Assembly (NCBI GenBank): GCA_035294465.1
Contig: DATGKW010000152.1
Span: 1 to 14,294 of the forward strand
DNA: 14,294 nt
Reading direction: 5' to 3'
DNA from: Paraktedonobacter sp035294465
GTDB taxonomy: Bacteria > Chloroflexota > Ktedonobacteria > Ktedonobacterales > Ktedonobacteraceae
In this document: piece after piece, positions 1 through 7,433 of the stretch
Layout of the letters: the number at the start of each line of letters is the position of its first letter
Numbering within the stretch: position 1 is the stretch's first letter
Notes under the pieces: model-generated
The model's input: only the letters and a program-made list of their open reading frames with translations
Told to the model about the DNA's origin: nothing
The model's database searches: none
Made by a program: the position numbers and the translations under genes

Positions 1-504
1 CGCTGGGCGCCTTCGCCTCACGGTCGCCAGCCCTGGCGCTTTGTGGTCCTGACGCGCCAGGAGAGCAAGGAGCGCCTGGCCGATTTTATGGGCGAGACCT
101 GGCAGAAAAACCTGGCTATGGATGGACAGGCCGAGGAGATCGTCAAAATACGCCTGGAGAAATCTCGCCGGCGCATCTTGCAGGCTCCGGTACTGGTGCT
201 GGTCTGTCTCTATCTAGAGGATCTGGATCGTTATCCAGATGAACAGCGGCAGAGCGATGAGACAACCATGGCGATTCAGAGCCTGGGCGCGGCGATCCAG
301 AATATGCTGTTGATGGCCTACGATCTCGGCCTGGATGGCGGCTGGATGTGTGCCCCGCTCTTCTGCCCGGAGGTCGTCTGTCAGGCGCTGGACCTGGATA
401 CGCGACTGATTCCCCACGCGCTGATCACGCTGGGCTACGCGGCGGCTGATCCCAAACGCCGGGAGCGTCATTCACTGAATGAGTTGATAGTTCGTTATGA
501 TTAG
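1..504 (+). CDS. FMN nitroreductase, FbiB C-terminal-domain type (5' truncated by window edge)
   Basis: The reading frame is open from base 1, so the start lies outside the window; 167 residues are visible. The opening segment APSPHGRQPWRF (residues 3-14) is the flavin-binding motif of F420-linked nitroreductases. Further family features are the block ETTMAIQSLGAAIQNML (about 87-103), the conserved GWMCAPLFCP (114-123) and the end segment ALITLGYA (140-147). In actinobacteria the equivalent domain is the C-terminal half of FbiB and reduces dehydro-F420 to F420 with FMNH2; that role is inferred here. The stop is followed 8 bases later by the cofD ATG, so the two are surely co-transcribed. Whether an F420:glutamate ligase domain is fused upstream, as in FbiB, cannot be seen. 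A general nitroreductase is possible, but the neighbours argue for F420 maturation. Confidence 0.85.
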   Translation, partial: RWAPSPHGRQPWRFVVLTRQESKERLADFMGETWQKNLAMDGQAEEIVKIRLEKSRRRILQAPVLVLVCLYLEDLDRYPDEQRQSDETTMAIQSLGAAIQNMLLMAYDLGLDGGWMCAPLFCPEVVCQALDLDTRLIPHALITLGYAAADPKRRERHSLNELIVRYD

Positions 505-512
505 AGGTGGTT

Positions 513-1463
513 ATGATTGTAGTTCTGGCCGGCGGAGTAGGCGCGGCCCGTTTCTTGCAAGGTGTTGTCCAGCTTGTTCCGCAAGAGGAACTGACTGTGA
601 TTGCAAATACAGGCGATGACTGCGAATTCTATGGCCTGCATGTCTCGCCCGACGTGGATATTGTGATGTATACCCTGGCCGGCCTGGTCAATGAGACGCA
701 GGGCTGGGGCATCCGCGACGACACCTATTATACGATGCAGCAATTGACCAGCTATGGTCACGAAGACTGGTTTCAGCTAGGAGATCGCGACCTGGCCACA
801 CATATTCACCGCACGCAGTTATTGCGCCGGGGCAAAACGCTCAGCGAGGTTATAGACGATCTGCGCATACGTCTGGGTCTAAAGCTGCGCATTTTGCCTA
901 TGAGCGACCAGCCTGTCCAGACTCACGTGAGGACGCCTGCTGGCCTGTTGCACTTCGAGGAATATTTCGTCAAGCGCCGGTGTTCTGATCCTGTACAGGA
1001 TGTAGTGTTTGTGGGAGCCGACGCGGCCAAACCGGCGCCGGGCGTGCTGGATGCGATCAAGGAGGCCGAGGCTATTCTGATCGCGCCAAGCAATCCCGTT
1101 GTGAGCATTGGCAGTATTCTATCTGTGCCTGGTATTCACGATACGTTGCACGAGGCCAGCGGTATGGTAGTTGCAATCAGCCCGCTGGTTGGCGGTATGC
1201 CTATCAAAGGGCCTGCCGATAAATTGATGCGCGGCTTGCATATGGAGGTCTCGGCGGTTGGTGTTGCTCGCTATTACCGCGACTTTCTTGATGTTATGAT
1301 TATCGACCAGCAGGACGCCCACTTGCTCGATGCAATCGAGGATCTGGGTATTCCTGCGCTCGCCACCAACACGATTATGCGCGATGCCGCGTCAAAAGCG
1401 GCCCTGGCTCGCAACGCGCTGGAAGCTGCCGGCCTGGATAGATTTACAGCAGAGCAAAGATAG
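513..1463 (+). CDS. cofD: 2-phospho-L-lactate/phosphoenolpyruvate transferase CofD (FbiA)
   Basis: CofD/FbiA joins the activated phospholactate or phosphoenolpyruvate unit to the deazaflavin Fo, giving F420-0 or dehydro-F420-0 in the cytoplasm. The 316-residue length fits the family. Visible motifs: the N-terminal nucleotide-binding loop LAGGVGAARF (5-14), NTGDD (32-36), the Asp-containing SPDVDIVMY (45-53), GWGIRDDT (65-72), LGDRDLATH (89-97), APSNPVVSIGSIL (191-203) and SPLVGGMPIKGPADKLM (223-239). I chose the ATG at 513 because an AGAGG element lies five bases before it and the glycine-rich loop then begins right after the first strand; a GTG at 507 would add only two residues and lacks a ribosome binding site. 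cofC follows after 8 bases. With an FbiB-type reductase next door, the dehydro (PEP) route is the more likely one. Confidence 0.95.
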   Translation: MIVVLAGGVGAARFLQGVVQLVPQEELTVIANTGDDCEFYGLHVSPDVDIVMYTLAGLVNETQGWGIRDDTYYTMQQLTSYGHEDWFQLGDRDLATHIHRTQLLRRGKTLSEVIDDLRIRLGLKLRILPMSDQPVQTHVRTPAGLLHFEEYFVKRRCSDPVQDVVFVGADAAKPAPGVLDAIKEAEAILIAPSNPVVSIGSILSVPGIHDTLHEASGMVVAISPLVGGMPIKGPADKLMRGLHMEVSAVGVARYYRDFLDVMIIDQQDAHLLDAIEDLGIPALATNTIMRDAASKAALARNALEAAGLDRFTAEQR

Positions 1464-1471
1464 TTGAGGGA

Positions 1472-2194
1472 ATGACGTATTCGGCACTTGTACCAGTAAA
1501 GGCGCTAGCCCTTGCCAAGAGCCGCCTGGCCGCGCATCTCTCCGACCGCCAACGAGAAGCGCTGGCCCTGGATATGTTCCAGCATGTTCTACACACCCTC
1601 TGCGACAGCGAGCTCTTTGAGCAGGTCTATGTGGTCAGCGCCGATCCCAGAATTCTAGAGCTGGCTCAGGAATGGGACGCGGAGCCGCTGCGCGAGACGC
1701 AGCCGGGACACAACTCCGCCTTGCAGGAGGCCGCGTTGACTATTCTGGAACGTGCGGCCTGGCGGCATGGCCTGTACTCTAGCTGGACCAGGCTTACCAG
1801 GCAGGGAATAATCCGGCAGATGCACAACCCGAAAGGCATGCCGCAGGCGCTCAGCAAATTTGGGCTGCTGACCATCTCCGCCGATTTGCCGCTGATCTCC
1901 CAGACGGATATTCGCGCGCTGATCGCGCTGGCAGAGCAGCACAAGGTTGTGCTGGCTGGTTCAAGGGAGGGTACAGGGACAAACGCGGTTGTGATGCGCC
2001 CTCCGCTGGTTCTGCCCTATCTTTTTGGCCCTGGCAGCCTGCCCGCGTACATTCAGGCAGCCAGGCAACACCTGATAGACTATACCCTCCTTCCCAACGC
2101 CAATCTGGCCTTTGATATCGACACCATTGACGATGTACGAGAACTTGAACGTTCCCATACTGCCTGGTCTGGCGCGGCCAGCCTCGCTATATAG
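1472..2194 (+). CDS. cofC: 2-phospho-L-lactate/PEP guanylyltransferase CofC (FbiD), with internal insertion
   Basis: This enzyme condenses GTP with 2-phospholactate or phosphoenolpyruvate to make the activated donor used by CofD. The 240-residue protein shows the nucleotidyltransferase start LVPVKALALAKSRLA (6-20), the metal/nucleotide site LLTISADLPL (132-141), the signature EGTGTNAVVMRPP (166-178), FGPGSLPAYIQAA (185-197) and the terminal LAFDIDTIDDV (212-222). Residues about 96-130, rich in Trp, Arg and Gln, sit between the helix ending ILERAA and the ISADLPL strand, where relatives normally have only a short link; this makes the protein longer than the usual 200-220. The frame stays open through the insertion, so the gene looks intact. 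Substrate (PEP or phospholactate) cannot be read from sequence; PEP is favoured by the neighbouring nitroreductase. Confidence 0.93.
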   Translation: MTYSALVPVKALALAKSRLAAHLSDRQREALALDMFQHVLHTLCDSELFEQVYVVSADPRILELAQEWDAEPLRETQPGHNSALQEAALTILERAAWRHGLYSSWTRLTRQGIIRQMHNPKGMPQALSKFGLLTISADLPLISQTDIRALIALAEQHKVVLAGSREGTGTNAVVMRPPLVLPYLFGPGSLPAYIQAARQHLIDYTLLPNANLAFDIDTIDDVRELERSHTAWSGAASLAI

Positions 2195-2258
2195 CCTCTC
2201 GTGGCTCATTTATTGCCAGGGGAGAATATACTGGATATGAGAAAGGATTTTTCTAACA

Positions 2259-2654
2259 ATGCTATCGGATCAAGCACGCGCGTTTTTGAATGAAAAACGC
2301 TTCGCCGTTCTGGCTACCCTTAATCGAGATGGTACGGTGCAGCAAACGACGATGTGGTACTTGCTCGAAGGTGATACCATCGTGATGAACACGAAGGTCG
2401 GACGTCTGAAAGAGCGCAATCTGCGTCGTGATCCGCGCATATCGATCTGCGTAGAAGATGGTTATCGCTATGTGACGATCAGTGGCACAGTCGAGTTAAT
2501 TGACGATCCTGAAACCAGCCAGCGCGATATTCATCGCCTGGCTGTCCGTTATCACGGTGATGAACAGGCGGCCCGGCAGATGGCCGAGCAGTTCTCGAAG
2601 GAGCAGCGCGTTACAATTCGTTTACGTTGCGAACGGGTCCACGAATATTTTTAG
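2259..2654 (+). CDS. PPOX-class F420-dependent split-barrel protein
   Basis: A 131-residue protein of the pyridoxamine-5'-phosphate-oxidase-like split barrel fold, of the subgroup that commonly binds F420. The N-terminal FLNEKRFAVLATLNRDGTVQQTTMWYLLEGDTIVMNT (9-45) gives the paired strands that build the barrel. KVGRLKERNLRRDPRISICV (46-65) is the characteristic cofactor-phosphate contact region of the Rv1155-like group. YVTISGTVEL (71-80) forms the next strand. A GAAAGGA element at 2241-2247 lies eleven bases before the ATG. The gene follows cofC by 64 bases, which supports F420 rather than FMN as the cofactor. The physiological substrate is unknown; members reduce varied small molecules or act as F420 carriers. 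Confidence 0.88.
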   Translation: MLSDQARAFLNEKRFAVLATLNRDGTVQQTTMWYLLEGDTIVMNTKVGRLKERNLRRDPRISICVEDGYRYVTISGTVELIDDPETSQRDIHRLAVRYHGDEQAARQMAEQFSKEQRVTIRLRCERVHEYF

Positions 2655-2698
2655 ATTTCTGACCTGGCTGAATCGGCGAAGAAAGAAGGAGCAGCTCT

Positions 2699-3562
2699 GT
2701 GAAAGCATATGGCAGTCAAAGTATGGTCGCGCCTCTGCGCAAGGTTCTGGTAAAGCGTCCTGATGAAAACTTCGCCGTCTCCGATCCCGTCGCCTGGCAC
2801 TACACCAGTCGCCCGGACCTTGCAGTAGCTCAGCGGGAGCACGACGAGCTGGTTGCGCTGATCCGCCAGGCTGGCTGCGAAGTTTTTTATCACGATGAGG
2901 TGCAGCCCGAACGCGCCGACGCTATTTTTGCTTTTGATCCAGCGCTGGTCACTGATGAGGGCGCGGTTATTCTGAACATGAGCAAACTCTTGCGGCGCGG
3001 TGAGGAGGCGGCTATGGCCCGGCGCTTTGAAGAGCTGGAGATTCCCATTCTTTACAAGCTGCACGGCCTCGCGCGCGCGGAGGGTGGCGACCTGTTCTGG
3101 CTCGACCATGATACACTGGCTGTTGGTCAGGGTTTTCGCACCAACGCCGAAGGACTTTCTCAGTTGCGCGAGGCTCTGGAACCCATCGGTGTCACGGTCA
3201 TCCCGGTTGAACTGCCCTACTACACTGGCCCCGCAGCCTGCTTGCATCTGCTTTCGCTGATGAGCCTGGTTGACGAGAAACTGCTTGTTATCTACCCTCC
3301 ACTGGTGGCCGTGCCATTCTGGCAGGAACTCCAGCGGCGTGGTATAGAGATCATCGAGGTGCCTGACGAAGAGTTCCTGACTATGGCGCCTAATGTCCTG
3401 GCCCTGGCCCCGCGCAAATGTATCATGCTGGAAGGCAATCCCCGCACGCAGCGCAAGCTGGAAGAGGCTGGCTGCGAGGTGGCTACCTATAAGGGCAATG
3501 AGATCTCGCTGAAAGCCGAGGGTGGTCCCACCTGTCTGACGCGGCCATTGTGGCGCGCGTAG
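2699..3562 (+). CDS. Dimethylarginine dimethylaminohydrolase / arginine deiminase-fold amidinohydrolase
   Basis: A 287-residue guanidino-group-modifying enzyme. The catalytic set of this fold is visible: Cys279 in GGPTCLTRP near the C-terminus is the nucleophile, His183 in PAACLHLLSLMSL is the general base, and EGGD (128-131) carries the acidic residues that hold the guanidinium group. The N-terminal FAFDPALVTDEGAVI (77-91) and GFRTNAEGLSQL (145-156) also match dimethylargininases. The start is a GTG with AAGGAG at 2686-2691, seven bases upstream, and the length is normal for the family. It is the last gene of the F420 cluster and has no obvious role in F420 synthesis; hydrolysis of methylated arginine to citrulline is the family expectation. 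Specificity (dimethylarginine, arginine or another guanidine) cannot be decided here. Confidence 0.85.
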   Translation: MKAYGSQSMVAPLRKVLVKRPDENFAVSDPVAWHYTSRPDLAVAQREHDELVALIRQAGCEVFYHDEVQPERADAIFAFDPALVTDEGAVILNMSKLLRRGEEAAMARRFEELEIPILYKLHGLARAEGGDLFWLDHDTLAVGQGFRTNAEGLSQLREALEPIGVTVIPVELPYYTGPAACLHLLSLMSLVDEKLLVIYPPLVAVPFWQELQRRGIEIIEVPDEEFLTMAPNVLALAPRKCIMLEGNPRTQRKLEEAGCEVATYKGNEISLKAEGGPTCLTRPLWRA

Positions 3563-3654
3563 TGATATTGCCCATTTCTTGCCAACTGTAGCAGGCACCC
3601 CCGCTGACAACCTCTAGCTGCTCCTGGAGGTGCAATCCGGCTTGAGAGAAGAGT

Positions 3655-3696
3655 GCTTGCCTGCAAGCGCGGCTGTGAACGCGTTTCAGGCAAAGC
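3655..3696. terminator. Possible stem-loop between convergent genes
   Basis: GCTTGCCTG at 3655-3663 pairs with CAGGCAAAGC at 3687-3696 with one bulged base, leaving a loop of 23 bases. It lies in the 157-base gap between the amidinohydrolase stop and the convergent methyltransferase stop, a place where a bidirectional end of transcription is expected. There is no T-tract on either side, so the assignment is weak. The rest of the gap shows no gene. Confidence 0.25.
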
Positions 3697-3719
3697 TCAG
3701 TTTCAGGCCGGATGAAGCC

Positions 3720-4556
3720 TTACAACTGTGTCCAGGCAGCAATCAGGTCAGGGGCCATACCCACGCCCCGTTGGGAGACCAATGCATCGCGCAAGCGGAA
3801 TGCCAGCGTCTCTATGCCAATCTCTTCTTGCGTGGCGATACGATGCTGAAGGAGTGCCGGGAGCAGACTGCGCACTCGTCCAGCGATCAATTCATACCAG
3901 GGCCAATCGGTTCCGCCCCCGATAAAGGACTCGCACGCGATCTGTGGAGCAGGCAACCCCGCCTCCAGGAATACATGATACAGACGCAAGCCCATCTGGG
4001 TATCGATACCACTCCGACGAAAAGCCTCTTTGATCCACTCACCCACCTGCTCAAAGAGGGGAGCATGAGGGACGCAAGTTCCCAGATGCGTCAGATCCGC
4101 TTCCAGGAAGACGACGATTCCTCCTGGGCGAACATATTGGGCAAGCTGGCGCAGAGCCGTAGCTGGTTCAGGTAGATGCTGTAAGATGTACCGGCCGACC
4201 AGCGCATCGAATTCGTGCTCAACCTGGAGGCTGGTCAGATCTGCCTCCTGAAAGGACACGTGGAGAACTCCGGCAGCCTGCGCACGCTTGCGCGCAGTTT
4301 CCAAAATCCGAGGATTCTTTTCGATGCCAATGACCTGCCCTGTGGGACCAACCAGGTCCGCCGCGAGCAGAGCTACGTCTCCTGCTCCGCTCCCTACTTC
4401 CAGGACACGCATACCCTGAGTCAACCCTGCTCTTTGCAAAAAGTGCCGGGTTGCAGGAAACAAGGCGCGAGCCTGAAGTTGTAACTGCTGCGTCTCTTGA
4501 GCGGAATGCCCGAAGAGGTAGTGAGGAATCGGGTGGTCATCATTGTTTGTACTCAT
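3720..4556 (-). CDS. Class I SAM-dependent methyltransferase
   Basis: A 278-residue soluble methyltransferase with the Rossmann-type SAM fold. Motif I is VLEVGSGAGDVALLAA (51-66). The acidic residue after strand 2 is in VIGIEKNPRIL (75-85), where Glu79 should bind the ribose of SAM. FQEADLTSLQ (102-111) supplies the adenine contact, and FDALVGRYILQHLPEP (116-131) followed by VRPGGIVVFLEAD (142-154) forms motifs II and III. The C-terminal third is variable, as expected for the substrate-binding part. AAGGAAGAG lies just upstream of the ATG on the minus strand. It resembles UbiE/Coq5-like small-molecule methyltransferases, but no substrate can be named. It is convergent with the F420 cluster and separated from the oxidoreductase upstream of it by 288 bases. 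Confidence 0.88.
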   Translation of the reverse strand: MSTNNDDHPIPHYLFGHSAQETQQLQLQARALFPATRHFLQRAGLTQGMRVLEVGSGAGDVALLAADLVGPTGQVIGIEKNPRILETARKRAQAAGVLHVSFQEADLTSLQVEHEFDALVGRYILQHLPEPATALRQLAQYVRPGGIVVFLEADLTHLGTCVPHAPLFEQVGEWIKEAFRRSGIDTQMGLRLYHVFLEAGLPAPQIACESFIGGGTDWPWYELIAGRVRSLLPALLQHRIATQEEIGIETLAFRLRDALVSQRGVGMAPDLIAAWTQL

Positions 4557-4669
4557 CTGTCTCTTCCTTTTTCGTGTTCTTTTTGACAGTAACTATCTAA
4601 GCATCAAGATCCTGAAAGAGATAGAAATAATATAGAATAGTTAGACGAATTAAGCAACTGTTAACAACT

Positions 4670-4789
4670 CTATTGCTTCTCGCTCATCGGCGAAGGCGGC
4701 AGATCCTTGTTCCCCCAATCGCCCGGCTGACTATCCACCTTAAAGCGTAGCACCGCGCCGTCTGCGATCTCATGATGCCTGGGAGAGTG
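4670..4789 (-). pseudogene. Possible C-terminal remnant of a lost gene
   Basis: On the minus strand, a frame between a TAA at about 4790-4792 and a TAG at 4670-4672 encodes some 39 residues with protein-like composition, including AVLRFKVDSQPGDWGNKDLP and the end SPMSEKQ. It has no usable start or ribosome binding site, only an internal Met four residues from the end. I do not recognise the family. It may be the eroded 3' end of a gene once located between the oxidoreductase and the methyltransferase, or chance. The remainder of the 4557-4844 gap is AT-rich near 4570-4670 and carries no gene that I can support. Confidence 0.3.
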
Positions 4790-4844
4790 TTTCTCTTGTG
4801 GTTATTTTAGATAGAAATACATAGATTTTCAGGCAGGCGGATCT

Positions 4845-5714
4845 CTATACGGGCGGTCCCTGCCAAATCCTCGCGCGCATGGCCTCAAGAGGCCAGTTGG
4901 TCCAGCTTCCCCAGCGTTCGGGCAGGATCTTCTCTACCCACCAGGTGACTCCTATCTGCTGGTAGGCGGCGGCGACCTCGCGATCATGTACCCTGTCTAC
5001 CCCCGCGCTGATTCCTGAGTGGACAAATTCAAATGAAGGAATATGATCAGGCTGGGAAGCGATGTACTGGACAACTGCGCGCATTTCTTCAACGGAAAGC
5101 ATGGCGGTGAGGGGCAGGTCGCGCCCGATAGGAATGGCGCCATCCCAGCGGGCCGCTCGGCGTAGAGGCGCTTTCGCGGGCCACATGCCGGCTACCCAGA
5201 TGGGAATGCGCGGGAGCTGGCATGGGCGCGGCAGGAATTGTGCTTCCTTGATCTGATACGCGTTCCCTGCGTGGTGATATGGTTCTCCACTCCAAAGGCC
5301 CGTGAGCACCTCCAGGCCCTCGTCCAAAAGCGTTGCCAGCGTTTTGGGGTTCGAGGCTTCGCCCAGGGCCGCGAAATCGAAATAACCGCCTCCTGATCCC
5401 ACTCCCAGGATCAACCGTCCGCCAGACAGATGATCCAGCGAGACGGTCTGGCGAGCGAGTACCCAGGGTCGGCGGCGTGGCAAGGGAGTGACGAGCGTGC
5501 CCAGGCGAATGGTGCGCGTGCGGAGGGCTATGGCAGCCAGGGCAATCCACGGATCAACCATTGGGTCAGCGCCAGGCGTCAGCGTCGTCTTCGACACCTG
5601 GTCCCACAGGAAGAAGCCGTCCCAGCCGGCTTCCTCTGCTTCATGAGCCAGGTCGGCCAGGACGCGTGCATCACTATAAGGCCCAAAATGAGGGACATAG
5701 ACTCCGTAACGCAT
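4845..5714 (-). CDS. LLM-class (luciferase-like) flavin/F420-dependent oxidoreductase
   Basis: A 289-residue TIM-barrel protein of the bacterial luciferase-like monooxygenase superfamily. It begins with the typical first strand MRYGVYVPHFGPYSD (1-15). The block ADLAHEAEEAGWDGFFLWDQV (20-40) is the classic second element. Then come IRLGTLVTPLPRRRPWVLARQTVSLDHLSGGRLILGVGSGG (69-109), the superfamily's most conserved stretch, and PIWVAGMWPAKAPLRRAARWDGAIPIG (171-197), which binds the cofactor phosphate. GAGGA lies ten bases before the ATG. The F420 synthesis genes about 2.3 kb away make F420 the likely cofactor, but FMN-dependent relatives exist and the substrate is unknown. No frameshift or missing segment is seen. 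Confidence 0.88.
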   Translation of the reverse strand: MRYGVYVPHFGPYSDARVLADLAHEAEEAGWDGFFLWDQVSKTTLTPGADPMVDPWIALAAIALRTRTIRLGTLVTPLPRRRPWVLARQTVSLDHLSGGRLILGVGSGGGYFDFAALGEASNPKTLATLLDEGLEVLTGLWSGEPYHHAGNAYQIKEAQFLPRPCQLPRIPIWVAGMWPAKAPLRRAARWDGAIPIGRDLPLTAMLSVEEMRAVVQYIASQPDHIPSFEFVHSGISAGVDRVHDREVAAAYQQIGVTWWVEKILPERWGSWTNWPLEAMRARIWQGPPV

Positions 5715-5829
5715 TGTTCTCGTATCCTCACACGGGGCGCTGCTCGGCCTCTACCGGATCGCCCATTTCAGCAAACAGTGTATGAAACCAGAACCGGAAA
5801 AGTCAAGGAGCCTGGCAATATGCCTCTTT

Positions 5830-7122
5830 CTATTTGATGATCCCGTACTCGACCTTCATCAGCAGAATCCGCGCGACAGACTGCTCAATGCGCGCCATCG
5901 TCAGCCGGCCTTCCTGCAGCGCCTGCTTGAACGCAGCGACCACGGCAGCGACCTGCGAAACGGTGTACGGCCCCTCGACCAGGTCATTCCCGGCGATAAT
6001 CGCCAGCGTGGCGGCCTGGCTCAGGGACCAGCGGCTACTGATGCCATCCATGTACAGGCCATCGGTGATTACTACGCCATTGTAGCCCAGATAACCACGC
6101 AGGATGCCTGTGACAGCTTTAGGAGAAAGTTCCGCGGGAAGCGTGGGATCAATCGCGGGATCAAGTACGTCTGTATCCATGATCATCGCCGGATGGTCTT
6201 TGCCGATGAGCAGCGAATAGGGTTCCAGGTCGATCTGCTTGAGTTCGCTCAGGCTGCGATTGACTGTGGGCAGGAGAAAGTGGGGGTCGGCGTTGGTGGA
6301 AAGCGAGCCCAGGCCGGGAAAATGCTTCAGAGTTCCCACAACGCCGTTTTGTTGCAGGCCATTGAGAAAGGCTCCTGCATAGGTGGCAACGGCCTGCGGG
6401 GTGCTTCCAAACAGGCGGTCTTCCAGGAGCGGCGGATTGGCGGTCTGTACATCTACAACCGGCGCCAGATCTGTATTGATGCCTAATTGCAAGAGCCACT
6501 TTGCCGCCTGTGCCCCCTGATTAAAGACGTACTGCGGATTTCCTGTTGCTGCCATCGCGGCGGCGGAGGGCAAGGGGCCGTGGAAAGTCAGTAAACGATT
6601 GACCTGCCCGCCTTCCTGATCGGTGCCAAGCAGCAGAGGAATCTTCGCATCCCTCTGAATCTGCTGCGAGAACGCTGCCATATTCGCTATTGTATTATCG
6701 GGCGGATCAAAATTATGATTGACATATTGGTATAGAACTCCTCCTATATACTGGTTCTGCACCATATACTGCAATCCGCTGTTCTGGTAACTATTACCCA
6801 GATATTCTACCACGATCAACTGCCCTAGCATTTGATCCAGCGACATTCCTGCCATAATATGCAGAACCTTCGCTTTGGCGCCTGCCAGGGGATCGGGTAC
6901 GGGCGTAGGAGTGAAGGTGGGCGTAGGAAGCGGTGCGGTCGCCGTTGGATCGGTCGCGGGCGCTATACTCCCCAAAGGGTTTGTGCAGGATGCGAGAAAA
7001 GCGAGGAGGAAAATACTCAAGAAAACAAAGGTAGTATAGCCAAATTTTCCAGAAATGAGCGTATGATTCCGCCAGAAAGCAGGCGATACCCTACCTGTCC
7101 GATTCCATTGTTTGATCCCCAT
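5830..7122 (-). CDS. Lipoprotein glycoside hydrolase family 3 (beta-N-acetylhexosaminidase-like)
   Basis: A 430-residue exported hydrolase. A long N-terminal segment ends in a hydrophobic stretch and a lipobox LASC, with Cys46 as the acylation site, so it is probably a lipoprotein on the outer face of the membrane. A Thr/Pro-rich linker (about 55-78) follows. The GH3 domain shows LLLGTDQEGGQVNRL (163-177), the fingerprint KHFPGLG (266-272) with ADPH (278-281) supplying the Asp-His dyad of NagZ-type enzymes, and the nucleophile Asp354 in VVITDGLYMDGI. Compared with the usual KHFPGHG and DSH, Leu and Pro replacements and a slightly longer loop are seen. I chose the ATG at 7122 because AAGGA lies eight bases upstream; a TTG three bases earlier is less likely. 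Peptidoglycan or N-acetylglucosamine turnover is the family expectation. Confidence 0.88.
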   Translation of the reverse strand: MGIKQWNRTGRVSPAFWRNHTLISGKFGYTTFVFLSIFLLAFLASCTNPLGSIAPATDPTATAPLPTPTFTPTPVPDPLAGAKAKVLHIMAGMSLDQMLGQLIVVEYLGNSYQNSGLQYMVQNQYIGGVLYQYVNHNFDPPDNTIANMAAFSQQIQRDAKIPLLLGTDQEGGQVNRLLTFHGPLPSAAAMAATGNPQYVFNQGAQAAKWLLQLGINTDLAPVVDVQTANPPLLEDRLFGSTPQAVATYAGAFLNGLQQNGVVGTLKHFPGLGSLSTNADPHFLLPTVNRSLSELKQIDLEPYSLLIGKDHPAMIMDTDVLDPAIDPTLPAELSPKAVTGILRGYLGYNGVVITDGLYMDGISSRWSLSQAATLAIIAGNDLVEGPYTVSQVAAVVAAFKQALQEGRLTMARIEQSVARILLMKVEYGIIK

Positions 7123-7148
7123 CAAATTATTCCTTACTGTGGCTTACG

Positions 7149-7236
7149 GTAGCGCCGGGGCGTGGACTGCATAAAAATGAGCAAAAGAAACTTTCGAGGG
7201 TACATCCCGCTCTGTGAGTCCACAGACCCCCGCTAC
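7149..7236. repeat. Imperfect 20-base inverted repeat, 48-base spacer
   Basis: Bases 7149-7168 (GTAGCGCCGGGGCGTGGACT) match the reverse complement of 7217-7236 at 15 of 20 positions without gaps. A smaller nested hairpin TCTGTG-AGTC-CACAGA occupies 7211-7226. The element sits upstream of the GH3 lipoprotein gene in the 311-base divergent gap (7123-7433), which otherwise holds only the LssY_C gene promoter. It could be a regulatory structure, a small mobile remnant, or coincidence. Confidence 0.4.
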
Positions 7237-7351
7237 AGTACATGCATGCTTTTATAGCTTCATTCCATATACTTACAACGATCAAGTAAGGGCGAAAACT
7301 CTCAGGCTATTTCTTCTTCCTAAATCTTTTTCCAGGAAGGTGACAAACGTA

Positions 7352-7360
7352 TGCTATACT
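7352..7360 (+). promoter_or_regulatory. Extended -10 promoter for the LssY_C gene
   Basis: TGCTATACT is an extended -10 element (TG, one base, then TATACT at 7355-7360), placing the transcript start near 7367 and leaving a leader of about 67 bases. No good -35 box is found at 16-18 bases upstream, as is common with extended -10 promoters. The same core followed by TAG recurs ahead of the SCP2 gene. Confidence 0.45.
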
Positions 7361-7433
7361 TAGCTCAGAACGAAAAAGAGCAGAATTGTTTGCTCCTCCA
7401 TACAAAAATCGTATTCGTGAGAGGTAGCATTCT

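Noticed and set aside
2651..3610. 319-codon minus-strand open frame
   Set aside because: It lies antisense to the arginine-deiminase-fold gene, whose catalytic motifs are intact; the antisense translation shows no recognisable domain.
3611..3630. 7-base-pair stem with a 6-base loop after the amidinohydrolase gene, considered as a terminator
   Set aside because: The stem is short, includes a wobble pair and has no T-tract after it.
3630..4175. 181-codon plus-strand open frame
   Set aside because: It is mostly antisense to the methyltransferase, which has clear SAM motifs and a good ribosome binding site; the plus frame has neither.
5782..6486. 234-codon plus-strand open frame
   Set aside because: It is antisense to the GH3 lipoprotein gene and has no family features.
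7123..7433. CRISPR array or RNA gene in the larger intergenic gaps
   Set aside because: No regularly spaced direct repeats and no tRNA cloverleaf or other RNA signature could be made out here or in the 8865-9196 and 14025-14223 gaps.
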